A stretch of 64,000 nucleotides of DNA from Candidatus Levybacteria bacterium RIFCSPHIGHO2_01_FULL_36_15b (GCA_001782045.1 MFNK01000003.1:62001-126000); one strand, 5' to 3'. Positions 1 through 8,105 are shown, counted from the first letter of the stretch. The notes: generated from the sequence alone by a model not told the origin. Numbers and translations: made by a program.

Positions 1-1
1 A

Positions 2-226
2 GATAATAAATTTTTACTTAATGGGTTGAAGAATGAAAATAGAAAAGCCAAAATTGTCATGATGGCATATGACATCAAAGATGCAAAAGCGCTATATAAA
101 GATGGGGCGGACTATGTAATATTGCCACATTTGGCAGGTGGGAGACAGATTGCAAAACTTTTAACTGAAGAAGGGTTATCCAATTTGGAAAAACTAAGAG
201 AACAGGACAAGAAGTATCTTACATAG
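2..226 (+). CDS. C-terminal fragment of a TrkA/Kef-type NAD-binding potassium transport protein (partial)
   Basis: The frame is open to the left edge of the window, so this is the last ~74 residues of a longer protein; the TTG at 26 is not needed as a start. The fragment has the end of a Rossmann-like TrkA-N domain: a KAKIVMMAYD strand, an acidic helix, then GADYVILPHLAGG, a pattern typical of RCK/TrkA-N domains in Kef-type K+ transporters. In that family the domain binds NAD(H) or similar ligands and gates a membrane K+ channel or antiporter. It converges on prfA and overlaps its 3' end by 8 nt. The family call is fairly firm; the membrane part lies outside the window. Confidence 0.7.
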   Translation, partial: DNKFLLNGLKNENRKAKIVMMAYDIKDAKALYKDGADYVILPHLAGGRQIAKLLTEEGLSNLEKLREQDKKYLT

Positions 227-1109
227 CTTTAAGATTTAAGCTTAGTTCTTTTACTATTTCTTCTAAATTACCATCCAAAATTCCTTCTAAATTTCTCCAG
301 GATTTATTTATTCTGTGATCCGTCATTCTGTCTTGAGGAAAGTTATAGGTTCTAATTTTCTCCGCTCTTGTTCCACGACCGACCTGTGTTGATTTTAATC
401 CTGCAATTTCGCCGTGGCGCGCTTCAACTTCAATCTCCCAAAGCTTAGCGCGAAGTAGCTCCATGGCTATTTCTCTATTTTGCAACTGTGAGCGCTCCGT
501 GCGGCTTGTTACTATTATACCTGAAGGTTTGTGTATTATTCTTACAGCGGATGAGACTTTATTTACATTTTGTCCGCCATGTCCACCAGCTCTAAATGCT
601 TCAAAACCGACGTCAGAAGGATTTATATGCAAATCTATGTCTTCAAGTTCGGGGAGTACCGAAACTGTGGCGGTAGAAGTGTGAACTCTTCCGCGTTTTT
701 CAGTTGCAGGTATTCTTTGAACTCTGTGAACTCCTGCTTCGAATTTAAAATTTTCAAAAGCGCCGTTTCCTTCTATTTTTATTACATCTTCATCTAAAGC
801 TTCTGTCTTAAAACCTTTAATTTCTGCAAACCTGGTATACATTCTTAAAAGTTCCTTAGCCCATAAAGTTGCCTCATCTCCTCCTGCCGCACCACTTACC
901 TCTATAATTACGTTTCGCTGATCCAAATCTTCTGAATTTTCTTCGTTTGAGGCTTGTTGATAGGTAGTAAGAACATCTTCTTTCTGTTTTTCAAGATCTG
1001 CGATTTCAGTCTTAGCCAAGTCTTCCATTTGAGGATCTAAAAGAAGTTTTTTAGTTTCTTCAATTTTTCTATCGAGTTCTGCCAATTGAATTTGTCTATA
1101 ATCTTCCAT
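219..1109 (-). CDS. prfA: Peptide chain release factor 1
   Basis: Releases the finished peptide at UAA/UAG. The RF1-type PAT anticodon-like tripeptide is at about residues 134-136 (RIPATEKRGR) and the catalytic GGQ at about 178-180 (AGGHGGQNVNK). At 296 aa it is about 60 residues shorter than typical RF1 (~360), the loss being in the N-terminal domain 1 that contacts PrmC/RF3; domains 2-4 look complete. The ATG at 1109 lies 15 nt after the rpmE stop, with no Shine-Dalgarno, so the gene is probably co-transcribed with rpmE. Confidence 0.95.
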   Translation of the reverse strand: MEDYRQIQLAELDRKIEETKKLLLDPQMEDLAKTEIADLEKQKEDVLTTYQQASNEENSEDLDQRNVIIEVSGAAGGDEATLWAKELLRMYTRFAEIKGFKTEALDEDVIKIEGNGAFENFKFEAGVHRVQRIPATEKRGRVHTSTATVSVLPELEDIDLHINPSDVGFEAFRAGGHGGQNVNKVSSAVRIIHKPSGIIVTSRTERSQLQNREIAMELLRAKLWEIEVEARHGEIAGLKSTQVGRGTRAEKIRTYNFPQDRMTDHRINKSWRNLEGILDGNLEEIVKELSLNLKAM

Positions 1110-1124
1110 GTAGGGGAGAGTTAG

Positions 1125-1415
1125 CTACTGAATCTCTGAAAGCATTTCTCTTAAAGTCTTTGGGGCTTGAGACTTTTTTTCTTCCTTTTCTTTTTTCTTT
1201 GTTACATGAAGTCTTGCTGCTTCCTGTTTTTTCTGGAATTTCTGAATTCTTGATGCTGAGTCTACAAATCTTTGCTCGCCTGTATAAAATGGATGACAGT
1301 TTGAGCATAATTCCACACGAATTAACTCCTGTGTACTGCCGGTTGTAAATTGGTTTCCACAAGCACAAATAACCTGCGCGTTTTCAAAATATTGTGGATG
1401 AATTTGCTGTTTCAT
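1125..1415 (-). CDS. rpmE: 50S ribosomal protein L31
   Basis: The N-terminal half matches L31: CACGNQFTTGST followed by IRVELCSNCHPFYTGEQ, with the CxC and CxxC zinc ligands of the zinc-binding type, then FVDSASRIQKFQ. The C-terminus is a Lys/Glu-rich tail to 96 aa, longer than the usual ~70. L31 bridges the subunits in the mature ribosome. First gene of an rpmE-prfA unit. Its -10 (1422-1427) ends 6 nt before the ATG. Confidence 0.93.
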   Translation of the reverse strand: MKQQIHPQYFENAQVICACGNQFTTGSTQELIRVELCSNCHPFYTGEQRFVDSASRIQKFQKKQEAARLHVTKKKEKEEKKSQAPKTLREMLSEIQ

Positions 1416-1421
1416 ATGCTA

Positions 1422-1450
1422 ATTATAGCTGAAATTGGAATTTAAAACAA
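1422..1450 (-). promoter_or_regulatory. Promoter of rpmE-prfA, leaderless type
   Basis: On the minus strand: -35 TTGTTT (1445-1450), 17-nt spacer, -10 TATAAT (1422-1427), then 6 nt to the rpmE ATG. Predicted transcription starts at or within a base of the start codon. Confidence 0.75.
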
Positions 1451-1478
1451 GATTCGGGCTCAATATTTTGCTAGGCAG

Positions 1479-1487
1479 TGGTATAAT
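1479..1487 (+). promoter_or_regulatory. Extended -10 promoter of the P-loop kinase gene, leaderless type
   Basis: TGG-TATAAT (TG at 1479-1480, hexamer 1482-1487) with 6 nt to the ATG at 1494. No good -35 is visible; the TGn extension compensates in sigma70-type promoters. Divergent from the rpmE promoter. Confidence 0.7.
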
Positions 1488-1493
1488 TTTTTC

Positions 1494-1994
1494 ATGAAGA
1501 TATTAATAATTGGTACTTCTGGGACAGGAAAGACATACTTAGCAAATGAGTTTGGCAAAAAAGGGGTTAACGCTTTTGATGCAGATGAAATAGATGGGCT
1601 TCATGGTTGGTATAATTGGAAAAGGGAAAGAGTTAGATTTCCTGATAATGCAGGCCCAGAGTTTCTTGAGAATCACGAATTCTTATGGGATAAGAAATTC
1701 TTAGAAGATTTTTTAAAACAATATAAAGATGTATATTTTTTTGGAAATTCCGGAAATGTTTTAGAAGTTAAAGATTTATTCGATAAAGTTTACTTCTTAG
1801 ATGTACCAGAAGAAGTTATTGTAGAAAGGCTCGATCATCATAGTCGTGAAAATCCGATGGGGCAAACAGATTATCAGAAACAGAAAGTTATTGAGTGGCA
1901 AAGATATACCGAAAAAATAGCTAAAGAGATGAAGGCAGAGACTATTAATGGCGCTTTATCTGCAGAAGAAATATTTAATTTAATCGTAAAATGA
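1494..1994 (+). CDS. P-loop kinase-like NTPase (AAA_18/adenylate kinase-like)
   Basis: Walker A is at residues 7-14 (GTSGTGKT) right after a hydrophobic strand, as in shikimate/adenylate kinase-like proteins. A second strand (VYFLDVPEEVIVERL) resembles the LID region, followed by HHSRENPMGQT, where Arg residues could contact phosphates. A small-molecule kinase is likely; the substrate cannot be told. 166 aa. The downstream YdeI-like gene overlaps by 4 nt (ATGA), so the two are probably translated together. Confidence 0.7.
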   Translation: MKILIIGTSGTGKTYLANEFGKKGVNAFDADEIDGLHGWYNWKRERVRFPDNAGPEFLENHEFLWDKKFLEDFLKQYKDVYFFGNSGNVLEVKDLFDKVYFLDVPEEVIVERLDHHSRENPMGQTDYQKQKVIEWQRYTEKIAKEMKAETINGALSAEEIFNLIVK

Positions 1995-2539
1995 ATGTAG
2001 CGAAAACTTTTTATCCGAAAAATAGTAAAGAGTGGAGAAGGTGGCTTACTAAAAATTTTGAGAAAGAAAAAGAAATCTGGCTTGTTCACTATACAAAAGC
2101 TTCGGGTAAAGAATCCATTAGTTATCAAGAAGCGCTGGATGAGGCATTATGTTTTGGCTGGATTGACTCAATTGTCAAAAAAATAGACAGCAAAAAAAGA
2201 GCCCAACGCTACACTCCAAGAAGAGCAAATAGTCCTATTTCGGAGTTAAATAAAGAAAGACTTAGAAGGCTCGTAAAAAGCCAAAAAGTTAATAAAGTTG
2301 TTCTTTTTAGAATAAAACACGAGCTAAATAAAGAATTTGTTTTTCCAAAGGATATTTTGGAATTTATTAAAAAAAATAAAGAATCTTGGAAGAATTTTCA
2401 GGAGTTTCCAGATTATTACAAGGTAATTAGAATTGCATTTATAGAGGGAGCAAGAAAAAGACCGGAAGAGTTTGAAAGAAGACTAAATAATTTTATAAAA
2501 ATGACTTCGAAGAATAAAAAATTCGGGATGATTACTTAG
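1991..2539 (+). CDS. YdeI/OmpD-associated family protein
   Basis: The N-terminus shows the family pattern: a Trp-rich start (EWRRWLTKNF, EIWLVHYTKASG), then ISYQEALDEALCFGWIDS and a basic YTPRRANSPIS stretch with the xWS/SPIS-like element. The family has been linked to bacteriocin or peptide resistance but its biochemical role is unclear. 182 aa. Coupled to the upstream kinase by an ATGA overlap; the 3' end overlaps the convergent zinc-finger gene by 8 nt. Confidence 0.75.
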   Translation: MNVAKTFYPKNSKEWRRWLTKNFEKEKEIWLVHYTKASGKESISYQEALDEALCFGWIDSIVKKIDSKKRAQRYTPRRANSPISELNKERLRRLVKSQKVNKVVLFRIKHELNKEFVFPKDILEFIKKNKESWKNFQEFPDYYKVIRIAFIEGARKRPEEFERRLNNFIKMTSKNKKFGMIT

Positions 2540-2795
2540 CCACTGCTAAATCGTCTATATAGCAATATTTCCAGTTTTCTCCGAATTCAAAAGATTTAAT
2601 AACAGGATGTTTAGTCTTTTTGAAATGTTTTGTGGCGTGTTTATTTTTAGAGCTGTCGCAGCATCCAACATGTCCGCAAGTTAGGCAAAGTCTTAAATGA
2701 ACCCACTCATCACCTAATTTTAGACACTCTTCACAACCCTGCGGCGTTTTAGCCTTAATCGACTTAGCGTTTTTTAAATGAGTGCAAATATTCAC
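2532..2795 (-). CDS. UBP-type zinc finger protein
   Basis: 87 aa, almost entirely one ZnF-UBP domain: early C..H, CEECLKLGDEWVHLRLCLTCGHVGCCDSSKNKHATKHFKKTKHPVIKSF, supplying the Cys/His ligands of the fold that binds ubiquitin C-termini in eukaryotic deubiquitinases. Stand-alone bacterial versions exist with unknown ligand. The start is a GTG at 2795; a TATAAT (2802-2807 on the complement) ends 6 nt before it, so a leaderless GTG start is likely. Confidence 0.82.
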   Translation of the reverse strand: MNICTHLKNAKSIKAKTPQGCEECLKLGDEWVHLRLCLTCGHVGCCDSSKNKHATKHFKKTKHPVIKSFEFGENWKYCYIDDLAVAK

Positions 2796-2801
2796 AAATT
2801 T

Positions 2802-2846
2802 ATTATACCTTAATCATATTGCAAAAAAGAGTTTCTAGTGTATAAT
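2802..2846. promoter_or_regulatory. Divergent promoters between the zinc finger gene and the 101-aa gene
   Basis: Minus: -10 TATAAT at 2802-2807, 6 nt from a GTG start. Plus: TTGCAA (2819-2824), 16-nt spacer, TATAAT (2841-2846), 8 nt from the GTG at 2855. TTGCAA is its own reverse complement. Confidence 0.65.
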
Positions 2847-2854
2847 CACTCCTT

Positions 2855-3160
2855 GTGGAAAAAGAAGAGAGTATTCATAAACAACAAGAATATAGCGTGC
2901 ACAGAATTGCTACTTTTGGAAGAAAGAAGCTTGGGGAAATTAACCTTCACTATACAGGCGAACTTTTTTTAGGACTTAAGGCCAAAGACTTGGATAAAGA
3001 GACCGCAGAATTGTACGAGTTAGGAAGAAGAGCATTCGGGCATGTACGTGCTGGCACTCGTGTTTATATGATCCGAAAGATAGATGTGTATAAAACAGGA
3101 CCTGGGGTTGATGATATTAATGTAAAGGTGTTTATGGAAAGTGATTTAACCAAGTCTTAG
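2855..3160 (+). CDS. Hypothetical 101-aa protein
   Basis: Not recognised. Small soluble protein, mixed alpha/beta by composition, no signal peptide or membrane segment; motifs such as FGRKKLGEINLHYTGELFLGLKAKDL and FGHVRAGTRVYMIRKIDVY suggest a compact beta-rich domain. GTG start chosen because the TATAAT at 2841-2846 lies 8 nt upstream. Its 3' end overlaps the convergent hisS by 4 nt. Confidence 0.6.
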   Translation: MEKEESIHKQQEYSVHRIATFGRKKLGEINLHYTGELFLGLKAKDLDKETAELYELGRRAFGHVRAGTRVYMIRKIDVYKTGPGVDDINVKVFMESDLTKS

Positions 3161-4371
3161 GAAACTTTTTCTTTAATTTCTTCTAATTTAACTTCTTCTT
3201 GTTTTCCACTTTTCATATTTTTTAAGACTAGTTTATTTTCATTTATAATTAAAACAAAAGGTAGTCCTTTTTTATCTGCGTATTTAAGTTGCTTTTCTAG
3301 AGTTACATCATCAAGATAAAATTCAACATTTATGCCTTTTTCCCTTAATTCATTAGTAACCTTCATTGCTTTTTCTTGCAAGTCTGAAGCCGAATAAGCT
3401 ACTAACAAATTATTTTCGCTTGAGCTTTTTGGAAATAAACTAAGCTCTTCCATAGCCTCAATTAGTCTATCAAAGCCAAAAGCAAAACCTACAGATGGAA
3501 AATCTTTATTAGCAAACATTCCAATTAGGTTGTCATATCTTCCGCCTCCTGCTATAGAACCCACATCGTATCCTTCAACTTCCACTTCAAAAATAAGTCC
3601 CGTGTAGTAGTCTAAGCCCCTGGCAAGAGTGGGTAAAAATTCAACAACTCCCTTGTCCACTCCCATTTTATCCAATGCTTGAATTAACTCTTTGATTCTG
3701 TCAGTTGGCTTTTCATTTTCAAGAGTTTCAAGTAAATAATTTGCTTTATTTTCTGGAATTCCATTTCTTGTAAGTTCGGCAAGAACCTCTTGTCTACCTA
3801 TCTTTTTAAGCTTATCGACAGCTTTTACTACAATCGGAATATCTTTGTCAGTTACCCCTAAATTTGGCAAGTTAGTAAAAAGCATTCTATCATTAACTAA
3901 AATTTTGAATTTTTTAAATCCTAATTTCTCCAATGATCTTGCGCAGACTGCGATTATTTCAACATCAGACAATAGGGAATAAGAACCAACTATGTCTGCA
4001 TCAACATGTAGAAGCTCTCTATATCTTCCTTTTTGTGTGTTTTCTGCTCTCCATACATTTTGAATTTGATATCGCTTAAAGGGGATAGGCAAGTCGTTTT
4101 GATACTCTGCAACAACCCTAGCTAGTGGGACAGTTTGGTCGTAGCGAAGAGCAACTTTCCTTTTCCCGTTGTCTTCAAACTTGTACATTAACTTATCTCC
4201 TTCGTCTCCATATTTACCTGTTAAAATTTCTTCGTATTCTAAAGCTGGTGTTTCCAGTGGTTCAAAACCATAGGACTCAAACACTTTTTTCAAAGTTTCT
4301 AAAACGTACTGTCTTTTTCGGGCTTCTTTTGGCAAAAAATCCCTAAAGCCCTTTAATGTCTGGATATTCAT
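3157..4371 (-). CDS. hisS: Histidyl-tRNA synthetase
   Basis: Class II synthetase charging tRNA-His. Motif 1 region GFRDFLPKEARKRQYV; motif 2 with RYDQTVPLARVV and FKRYQIQNVWRAENTQKGRYRELLHVDADIVG; the histidine-specific RGLDYYTGLIFEVE; motif 3 GGGRYDNLIGMF and SVGFAFGFDRL; then a C-terminal anticodon-binding domain (LLVAYSASDLQEKAMKV onward). 404 aa, normal length. -10 TATAAT (4378-4383 on the complement) is 6 nt before the ATG. Confidence 0.95.
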   Translation of the reverse strand: MNIQTLKGFRDFLPKEARKRQYVLETLKKVFESYGFEPLETPALEYEEILTGKYGDEGDKLMYKFEDNGKRKVALRYDQTVPLARVVAEYQNDLPIPFKRYQIQNVWRAENTQKGRYRELLHVDADIVGSYSLLSDVEIIAVCARSLEKLGFKKFKILVNDRMLFTNLPNLGVTDKDIPIVVKAVDKLKKIGRQEVLAELTRNGIPENKANYLLETLENEKPTDRIKELIQALDKMGVDKGVVEFLPTLARGLDYYTGLIFEVEVEGYDVGSIAGGGRYDNLIGMFANKDFPSVGFAFGFDRLIEAMEELSLFPKSSSENNLLVAYSASDLQEKAMKVTNELREKGINVEFYLDDVTLEKQLKYADKKGLPFVLIINENKLVLKNMKSGKQEEVKLEEIKEKVS

Positions 4372-4448
4372 AACTCAATTATACAATAAGTAGGGTAATT
4401 GTAGAAGAAAACTTGACAATATTATCGTAAGTATGATATTTATTTGTC

Positions 4449-4964
4449 ATGAGTTTGCACGAAGGTGAATCATTAATTGATCAAGCTGCAGCGCGCGCTC
4501 GAAGCGCAGAAGAAGTAAAAGAACTACAATCAAAACTCCATCATGCTTATTTTGAATTTGCTAACGAGTGCGTTCCCAGTAAAAAAGATCTTATGAAAAG
4601 GCACGGATGGTCAAAAGAGCTAATCGGAGATGTCTTAGATGCAGTCGTTAAATCAACCGATGGAAAAGACGTTAAAGTTACTTTAACCTTTAATGAGACA
4701 GGTATGTTAATGCAGGTTGATAGAGTTAAGATAGATGTAGACAATATTCCGGAAATTTTTGTAACATCCTCATTTGGTACAGGCAAAGCTGAAAGCAGGG
4801 GAAGGTTAAGTCCTTCTAATCCTCGTATCGGAGGAGTTTATCAATCCACGCCGGGAAACGTGAGAGATTTAGAAATGAAGGACATAACGTTGCTCACAGG
4901 CTTGCTTGAGCAACTAAAAGATTCTTCTACTCAAATAATATTTAGGCAAACTACTCCTCATTAA
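4449..4964 (+). CDS. Hypothetical 171-aa soluble protein
   Basis: Not recognised. N-terminal helical part (AAARARSAEEVKELQSKLHHAYFEFANE), then a beta-rich part (VKVTLTFNETGMLMQVDRVKIDVDNIPEIFVTSSFG). No export signal. A TTGACA (4413-4418) lies upstream with a weak -10 around 4435-4440 ending about 8 nt before the ATG, so it probably has its own leaderless promoter, divergent from hisS. Confidence 0.6.
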   Translation: MSLHEGESLIDQAAARARSAEEVKELQSKLHHAYFEFANECVPSKKDLMKRHGWSKELIGDVLDAVVKSTDGKDVKVTLTFNETGMLMQVDRVKIDVDNIPEIFVTSSFGTGKAESRGRLSPSNPRIGGVYQSTPGNVRDLEMKDITLLTGLLEQLKDSSTQIIFRQTTPH

Positions 4965-4971
4965 TCAGTAA

Positions 4972-5709
4972 CTACTTAACAATTGGCTGAAGTTTTACCC
5001 CGCTACCGGTTGAGGCTGGAACTGTAGGAATACTTTTATCCAAATTAATTTTAGAACTTGCTAATATTTCTGGAAAAAGAAAAACCCTTGAGGCAATAAT
5101 TTTATTTTTATTTGCTATATCCAAAACTCCAACTGCAACAATAGTTTCTCCTTCTTTAATTTTAGAAAAGCCAGCTTTTAAAAGATCCTCGTTAGAGTAG
5201 CTGTATGTTTTTGTAACTGTTTCAATTTCTACTATATTTTTTGCCCCATTTTCTTTAGCAACCGTAATTGTAAAATTTTTCGCATCAATTGCATAAACCG
5301 CACCATATATAATTACAGGTGGTTTTTGTTCTTCATAAATTAAACGCGCTTGCGTTCTTCTTGAGTCTTTATTAAAAAGCCCTATTACACCAAGGCTCAT
5401 ATTTTTATTGATGTCCGAGATTCCAAATGAATTACTTGAGGATGAAGAAAACTTTGTAAGCTCGTCTACGTCTACAAATCTAGGTTCATTACTGATTGTT
5501 AGAAGAGAGATCTGTGAGTCGGAAATGTCGGAAACCGTTCCGAAAATAGCTTTTTTTTCAACAAGGTTAAGCTGCGCAACTTTGGATGCAATTTTCTCTT
5601 TAAGCTCGTCTACTTGTTTTTGCAAATTCGGGCTTTGAGCATAAATATTTGGGCAAAATAGGGAAAATAAAACTATTAAAATAAATAAAATTTTCGAAAA
5701 TCTTCTCAT
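4972..5709 (-). CDS. Exported protein of unknown function
   Basis: Start chosen at the second Met (5709, MRRFSKILFILIVLF) because it follows the upstream stop as TAATATG and gives a classic signal peptide (basic n-region, hydrophobic core, cleavage near IYAQS). The earlier Met at 5724 would overlap the upstream gene by 14 nt. After the signal come a short coiled stretch (LQKQVDELKEKIASKVAQL) and beta-rich repeats of the kind IFGTVSDISDSQISL / IYGAVYAIDAKNFTI, resembling DUF5666-like OB-type units. Probably works outside the membrane with its anchored neighbour. Confidence 0.65.
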   Translation of the reverse strand: MRRFSKILFILIVLFSLFCPNIYAQSPNLQKQVDELKEKIASKVAQLNLVEKKAIFGTVSDISDSQISLLTISNEPRFVDVDELTKFSSSSSNSFGISDINKNMSLGVIGLFNKDSRRTQARLIYEEQKPPVIIYGAVYAIDAKNFTITVAKENGAKNIVEIETVTKTYSYSNEDLLKAGFSKIKEGETIVAVGVLDIANKNKIIASRVFLFPEILASSKINLDKSIPTVPASTGSGVKLQPIVK

Positions 5710-5710
5710 A

Positions 5711-6133
5711 TTAAAAATCCTCACTTGAATATCCTATTACTCTTTCTACTGTTTGGGTTTCGCCATTTTCATCAATTGCTTGCACTCTTAGATAGTTTAA
5801 TCCTTCACTTAATTGAATGGTAGTTGAAAAATCTCCCTGCAAGGAGGGTTTTATAATTTCCTGATCAGAAGAAGTTAAAACAATTATTGTTGCTGTAACT
5901 GTAGTCTTACCAGAGACTTTTATGGTTTTTTTGTCGCTCAAGGATTCGTCTTTTGGCTCATTTAAAATTAAAAATAAAGAAGAAGTTTGCGTTGGGGTGG
6001 GGGATATACTTTGTGAGATAGTATTTTGCGTTGAGATTTTTTTAGAATTTTGGTAAAGAAAAAACGCAGCTCCCGCAACGGAGAGTCCTATCAAAATTGC
6101 CACAAAAGACAGAATTACTTTTTCTTGTTTCAT
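5711..6133 (-). CDS. Membrane-anchored protein with Ig-like (glucodextranase B-like) domain
   Basis: Residues ~7-27 form a signal anchor (VILSFVAILIGLSVAGAAFFLY), followed by a Ser/Thr/Pro linker (SPTPTQTSS) and one beta-sandwich with LNEPKDESLSDKKTIKVSGKT, FSTTIQLSEGLNYLRVQAID and GETQTVERVIGY, the pattern of extracellular glucodextranase-B/Ig-like domains. Probably a cell-surface protein. First gene of a two-gene unit; TTGACA-N17-TATTAT (6148-6176) lies 14 nt upstream. Confidence 0.65.
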   Translation of the reverse strand: MKQEKVILSFVAILIGLSVAGAAFFLYQNSKKISTQNTISQSISPTPTQTSSLFLILNEPKDESLSDKKTIKVSGKTTVTATIIVLTSSDQEIIKPSLQGDFSTTIQLSEGLNYLRVQAIDENGETQTVERVIGYSSEDF

Positions 6134-6147
6134 TATCTAGGTAACCC

Positions 6148-6198
6148 ATAATACGAAAAATAGCTTGTATTGTCAAGAAAATTTTAATGTGTTAGGAT
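6148..6198. promoter_or_regulatory. Divergent promoters sharing one -35 segment
   Basis: Minus promoter: TTGACA (6171-6176), N17, TATTAT (6148-6153). Plus promoter: TTGTCA (6170-6175), N17, TAGGAT (6193-6198), 7 nt to the ATG at 6206. The two -35 boxes occupy the same bases on opposite strands, so polymerase should be able to bind only one direction at a time. Confidence 0.7.
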
Positions 6199-6205
6199 TA
6201 TTGTT

Positions 6206-6724
6206 ATGGATGTTTCGCAGCTTTCAGAAAACTCGCTAAAATTAAAAATAAAAAAAACAAACTTGATAGTTAATCCCACCGGAAAAACACCAAAGACAGA
6301 AGGGGATGCTGTAATTGCAACGATTCCCGATGCAGATATAGATAGAGTAAAAGATTATAGAGTTTTTATTAACTCAACCGGAGAATATGAAGTTGGAGGA
6401 TTAAAGATTTCATGTGTTAAAGAAGATGGAGGATTTATGTTTATCTTTAATTCCGATGGAAAAGAAATTGCTATGGTTGACGCAAGTACTCTGTCTAAAA
6501 TTCCTGCAGACAAAGTAAGGGAATGCGCAATTGCTTTAATAAACGCAGATATAGAAATTCCTGAAAATGTGATAACCGCTATGGAACCCAGAGCGATTGT
6601 TTTATATGGAGAAAAAGCAAAGTCAGCAGCTCAGAGTCTTGGTAAAAGCGTTTCGTCTTCTACAAAGGTAAGTATTGCGGAAGATAAGCTTCCAGAGGAG
6701 ACCGCTGTTTATCTTTTAAGTTAA
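6206..6724 (+). CDS. Degenerate metallo-beta-lactamase-fold protein
   Basis: 172 aa. The arrangement resembles short MBL-fold hydrolases of the Lactamase_B_3 type: an early strand with LIVNPTGK, AVIATIPDADIDRVKDYRVFINSTGEYEVGGLKISCV (the GEYEV turn is typical), then IAMVDASTLSKIP. The metal-binding HxHxDH motif is absent, so catalysis is unlikely and a structural or binding role is inferred. It has a strong leaderless promoter and sits 49 nt before dnaB. Confidence 0.55.
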   Translation: MDVSQLSENSLKLKIKKTNLIVNPTGKTPKTEGDAVIATIPDADIDRVKDYRVFINSTGEYEVGGLKISCVKEDGGFMFIFNSDGKEIAMVDASTLSKIPADKVRECAIALINADIEIPENVITAMEPRAIVLYGEKAKSAAQSLGKSVSSSTKVSIAEDKLPEETAVYLLS

Positions 6725-6773
6725 ATTTCCTACTTTACAAAACGGTAATTTTAAACTAAAGTTTTTATACCTT

Positions 6774-8105
6774 ATGGCAAACATGAAAGTCCCGCCTAAC
6801 AATAATGAGGCAGAAGAGAGCGTTTTAGGAGCAATACTGATTGACAAAGACTCAATCGGTTTAGTCTCGGAAATTGTTAAGCCATTTGATTTTTATAATG
6901 ACGTAAACGGGATTATTTTTGAAGCAATGCTTTCTTTGTTTGAAGAAAGAAAGCCTATTGATGTTCTTACCTTAACGCAAAGACTTAAAAAAAATAAAAA
7001 AGATAAAATAGTTGATGTATCTTATCTTACAGAACTGGTTAATAAAGTTCCAACAGCAGCAAATATAGAAGAATACGCACAAATTATTAAAGATGCCTCT
7101 ACAAGAAGAAATCTAATATCAGCAGGTGGGCAAATTGCAGAAAACGCATTTGATGAAGAAGAAAAATTGGAGAAACTTTTGGATAAAGCAGAAAGTTCCA
7201 TTTTTGCAATTTCTCAAGGTCACAATATAAAAGGATTTACAACGCTTAAAGAAAGTCTTGCACAAAGCTTTGAAAGAATAGACGAATTACATAAGAAAGG
7301 ATCAGGCTTTAGGGGAATTCAAACAGGATTTACTGACTTGGATAATATTCTGTCCGGAATGCAAGAGAGTAACCTTTTAATTTTAGCTGCAAGGCCAGGG
7401 CAGGGAAAAACGGCAATGATTATTAACATTGCCCAAAATATTGCAGTAGCACAAAAACTTCCCGTTGGTATTTTTTCACTCGAAATGAGCCAGGAAGAAT
7501 TAGTTGACAGGCTTTTAATTGGACAGGCAGATATAGATGCATGGAGGTTAAAAACCGGAAAACTGGTTGAAGCAGATTTTACCAAGCTTTCTACGGCAAT
7601 GGGGGAGTTGGCAGATGCGCCACTTTATATTGATGATATGCCCGGACTTTCCATTTCGGAAATTAGAACCAAAGCAAGAAGACTCCAGCTTGAATATGGA
7701 GTAAAACTTTTAATTGTTGACTATCTTCAGCTTGCAGATCCGGGGAAAAAATATGATAGCAGGGTTCAGGAAGTATCAATTGTTTCCCAAGGACTTAAAA
7801 ACTTAGCAAGGGAGTTAAAAATCCCGGTTTTAGCTGTTTCGCAGCTTTCCCGCGCAGTCGAGCACAGAGGAGAAAGAAGACCTCAGTTAGCTGATTTGAG
7901 GGAGTCGGGAGCCATAGAGCAGGATGCCGATGTGGTAATGTTTTTATATAGAATGGATGCAGAAGTAACGGGTAATGTTATTCCCACCAAACTATCAATC
8001 GCAAAACACAGAAACGGACCAATGGGAGAAATCGATTTACTTTTTAGAGGAGATAGGATAAGATTTTATAATATGGATAAAAAACGGGGAGGGGGTGAAA
8101 GTTAA
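6774..8105 (+). CDS. dnaB: Replicative DNA helicase DnaB
   Basis: Hexameric 5'-3' helicase of the replication fork. N-terminal domain (PPNNNEAEESVLGAILIDKD), linker helix, then the RecA-like domain: Walker A ARPGQGKTAM near residue 206, FSLEMSQEELVDRLL, Walker B LLIVDYLQLADPG, and AVSQLSRAVEHRGERRPQLADLRESGAIEQDADVVMFLYR with the Arg finger region. 443 aa, full length, no intein. No clear Shine-Dalgarno. Its TAA shares one base with the next ATG (TAATG). Confidence 0.96.
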   Translation: MANMKVPPNNNEAEESVLGAILIDKDSIGLVSEIVKPFDFYNDVNGIIFEAMLSLFEERKPIDVLTLTQRLKKNKKDKIVDVSYLTELVNKVPTAANIEEYAQIIKDASTRRNLISAGGQIAENAFDEEEKLEKLLDKAESSIFAISQGHNIKGFTTLKESLAQSFERIDELHKKGSGFRGIQTGFTDLDNILSGMQESNLLILAARPGQGKTAMIINIAQNIAVAQKLPVGIFSLEMSQEELVDRLLIGQADIDAWRLKTGKLVEADFTKLSTAMGELADAPLYIDDMPGLSISEIRTKARRLQLEYGVKLLIVDYLQLADPGKKYDSRVQEVSIVSQGLKNLARELKIPVLAVSQLSRAVEHRGERRPQLADLRESGAIEQDADVVMFLYRMDAEVTGNVIPTKLSIAKHRNGPMGEIDLLFRGDRIRFYNMDKKRGGGES

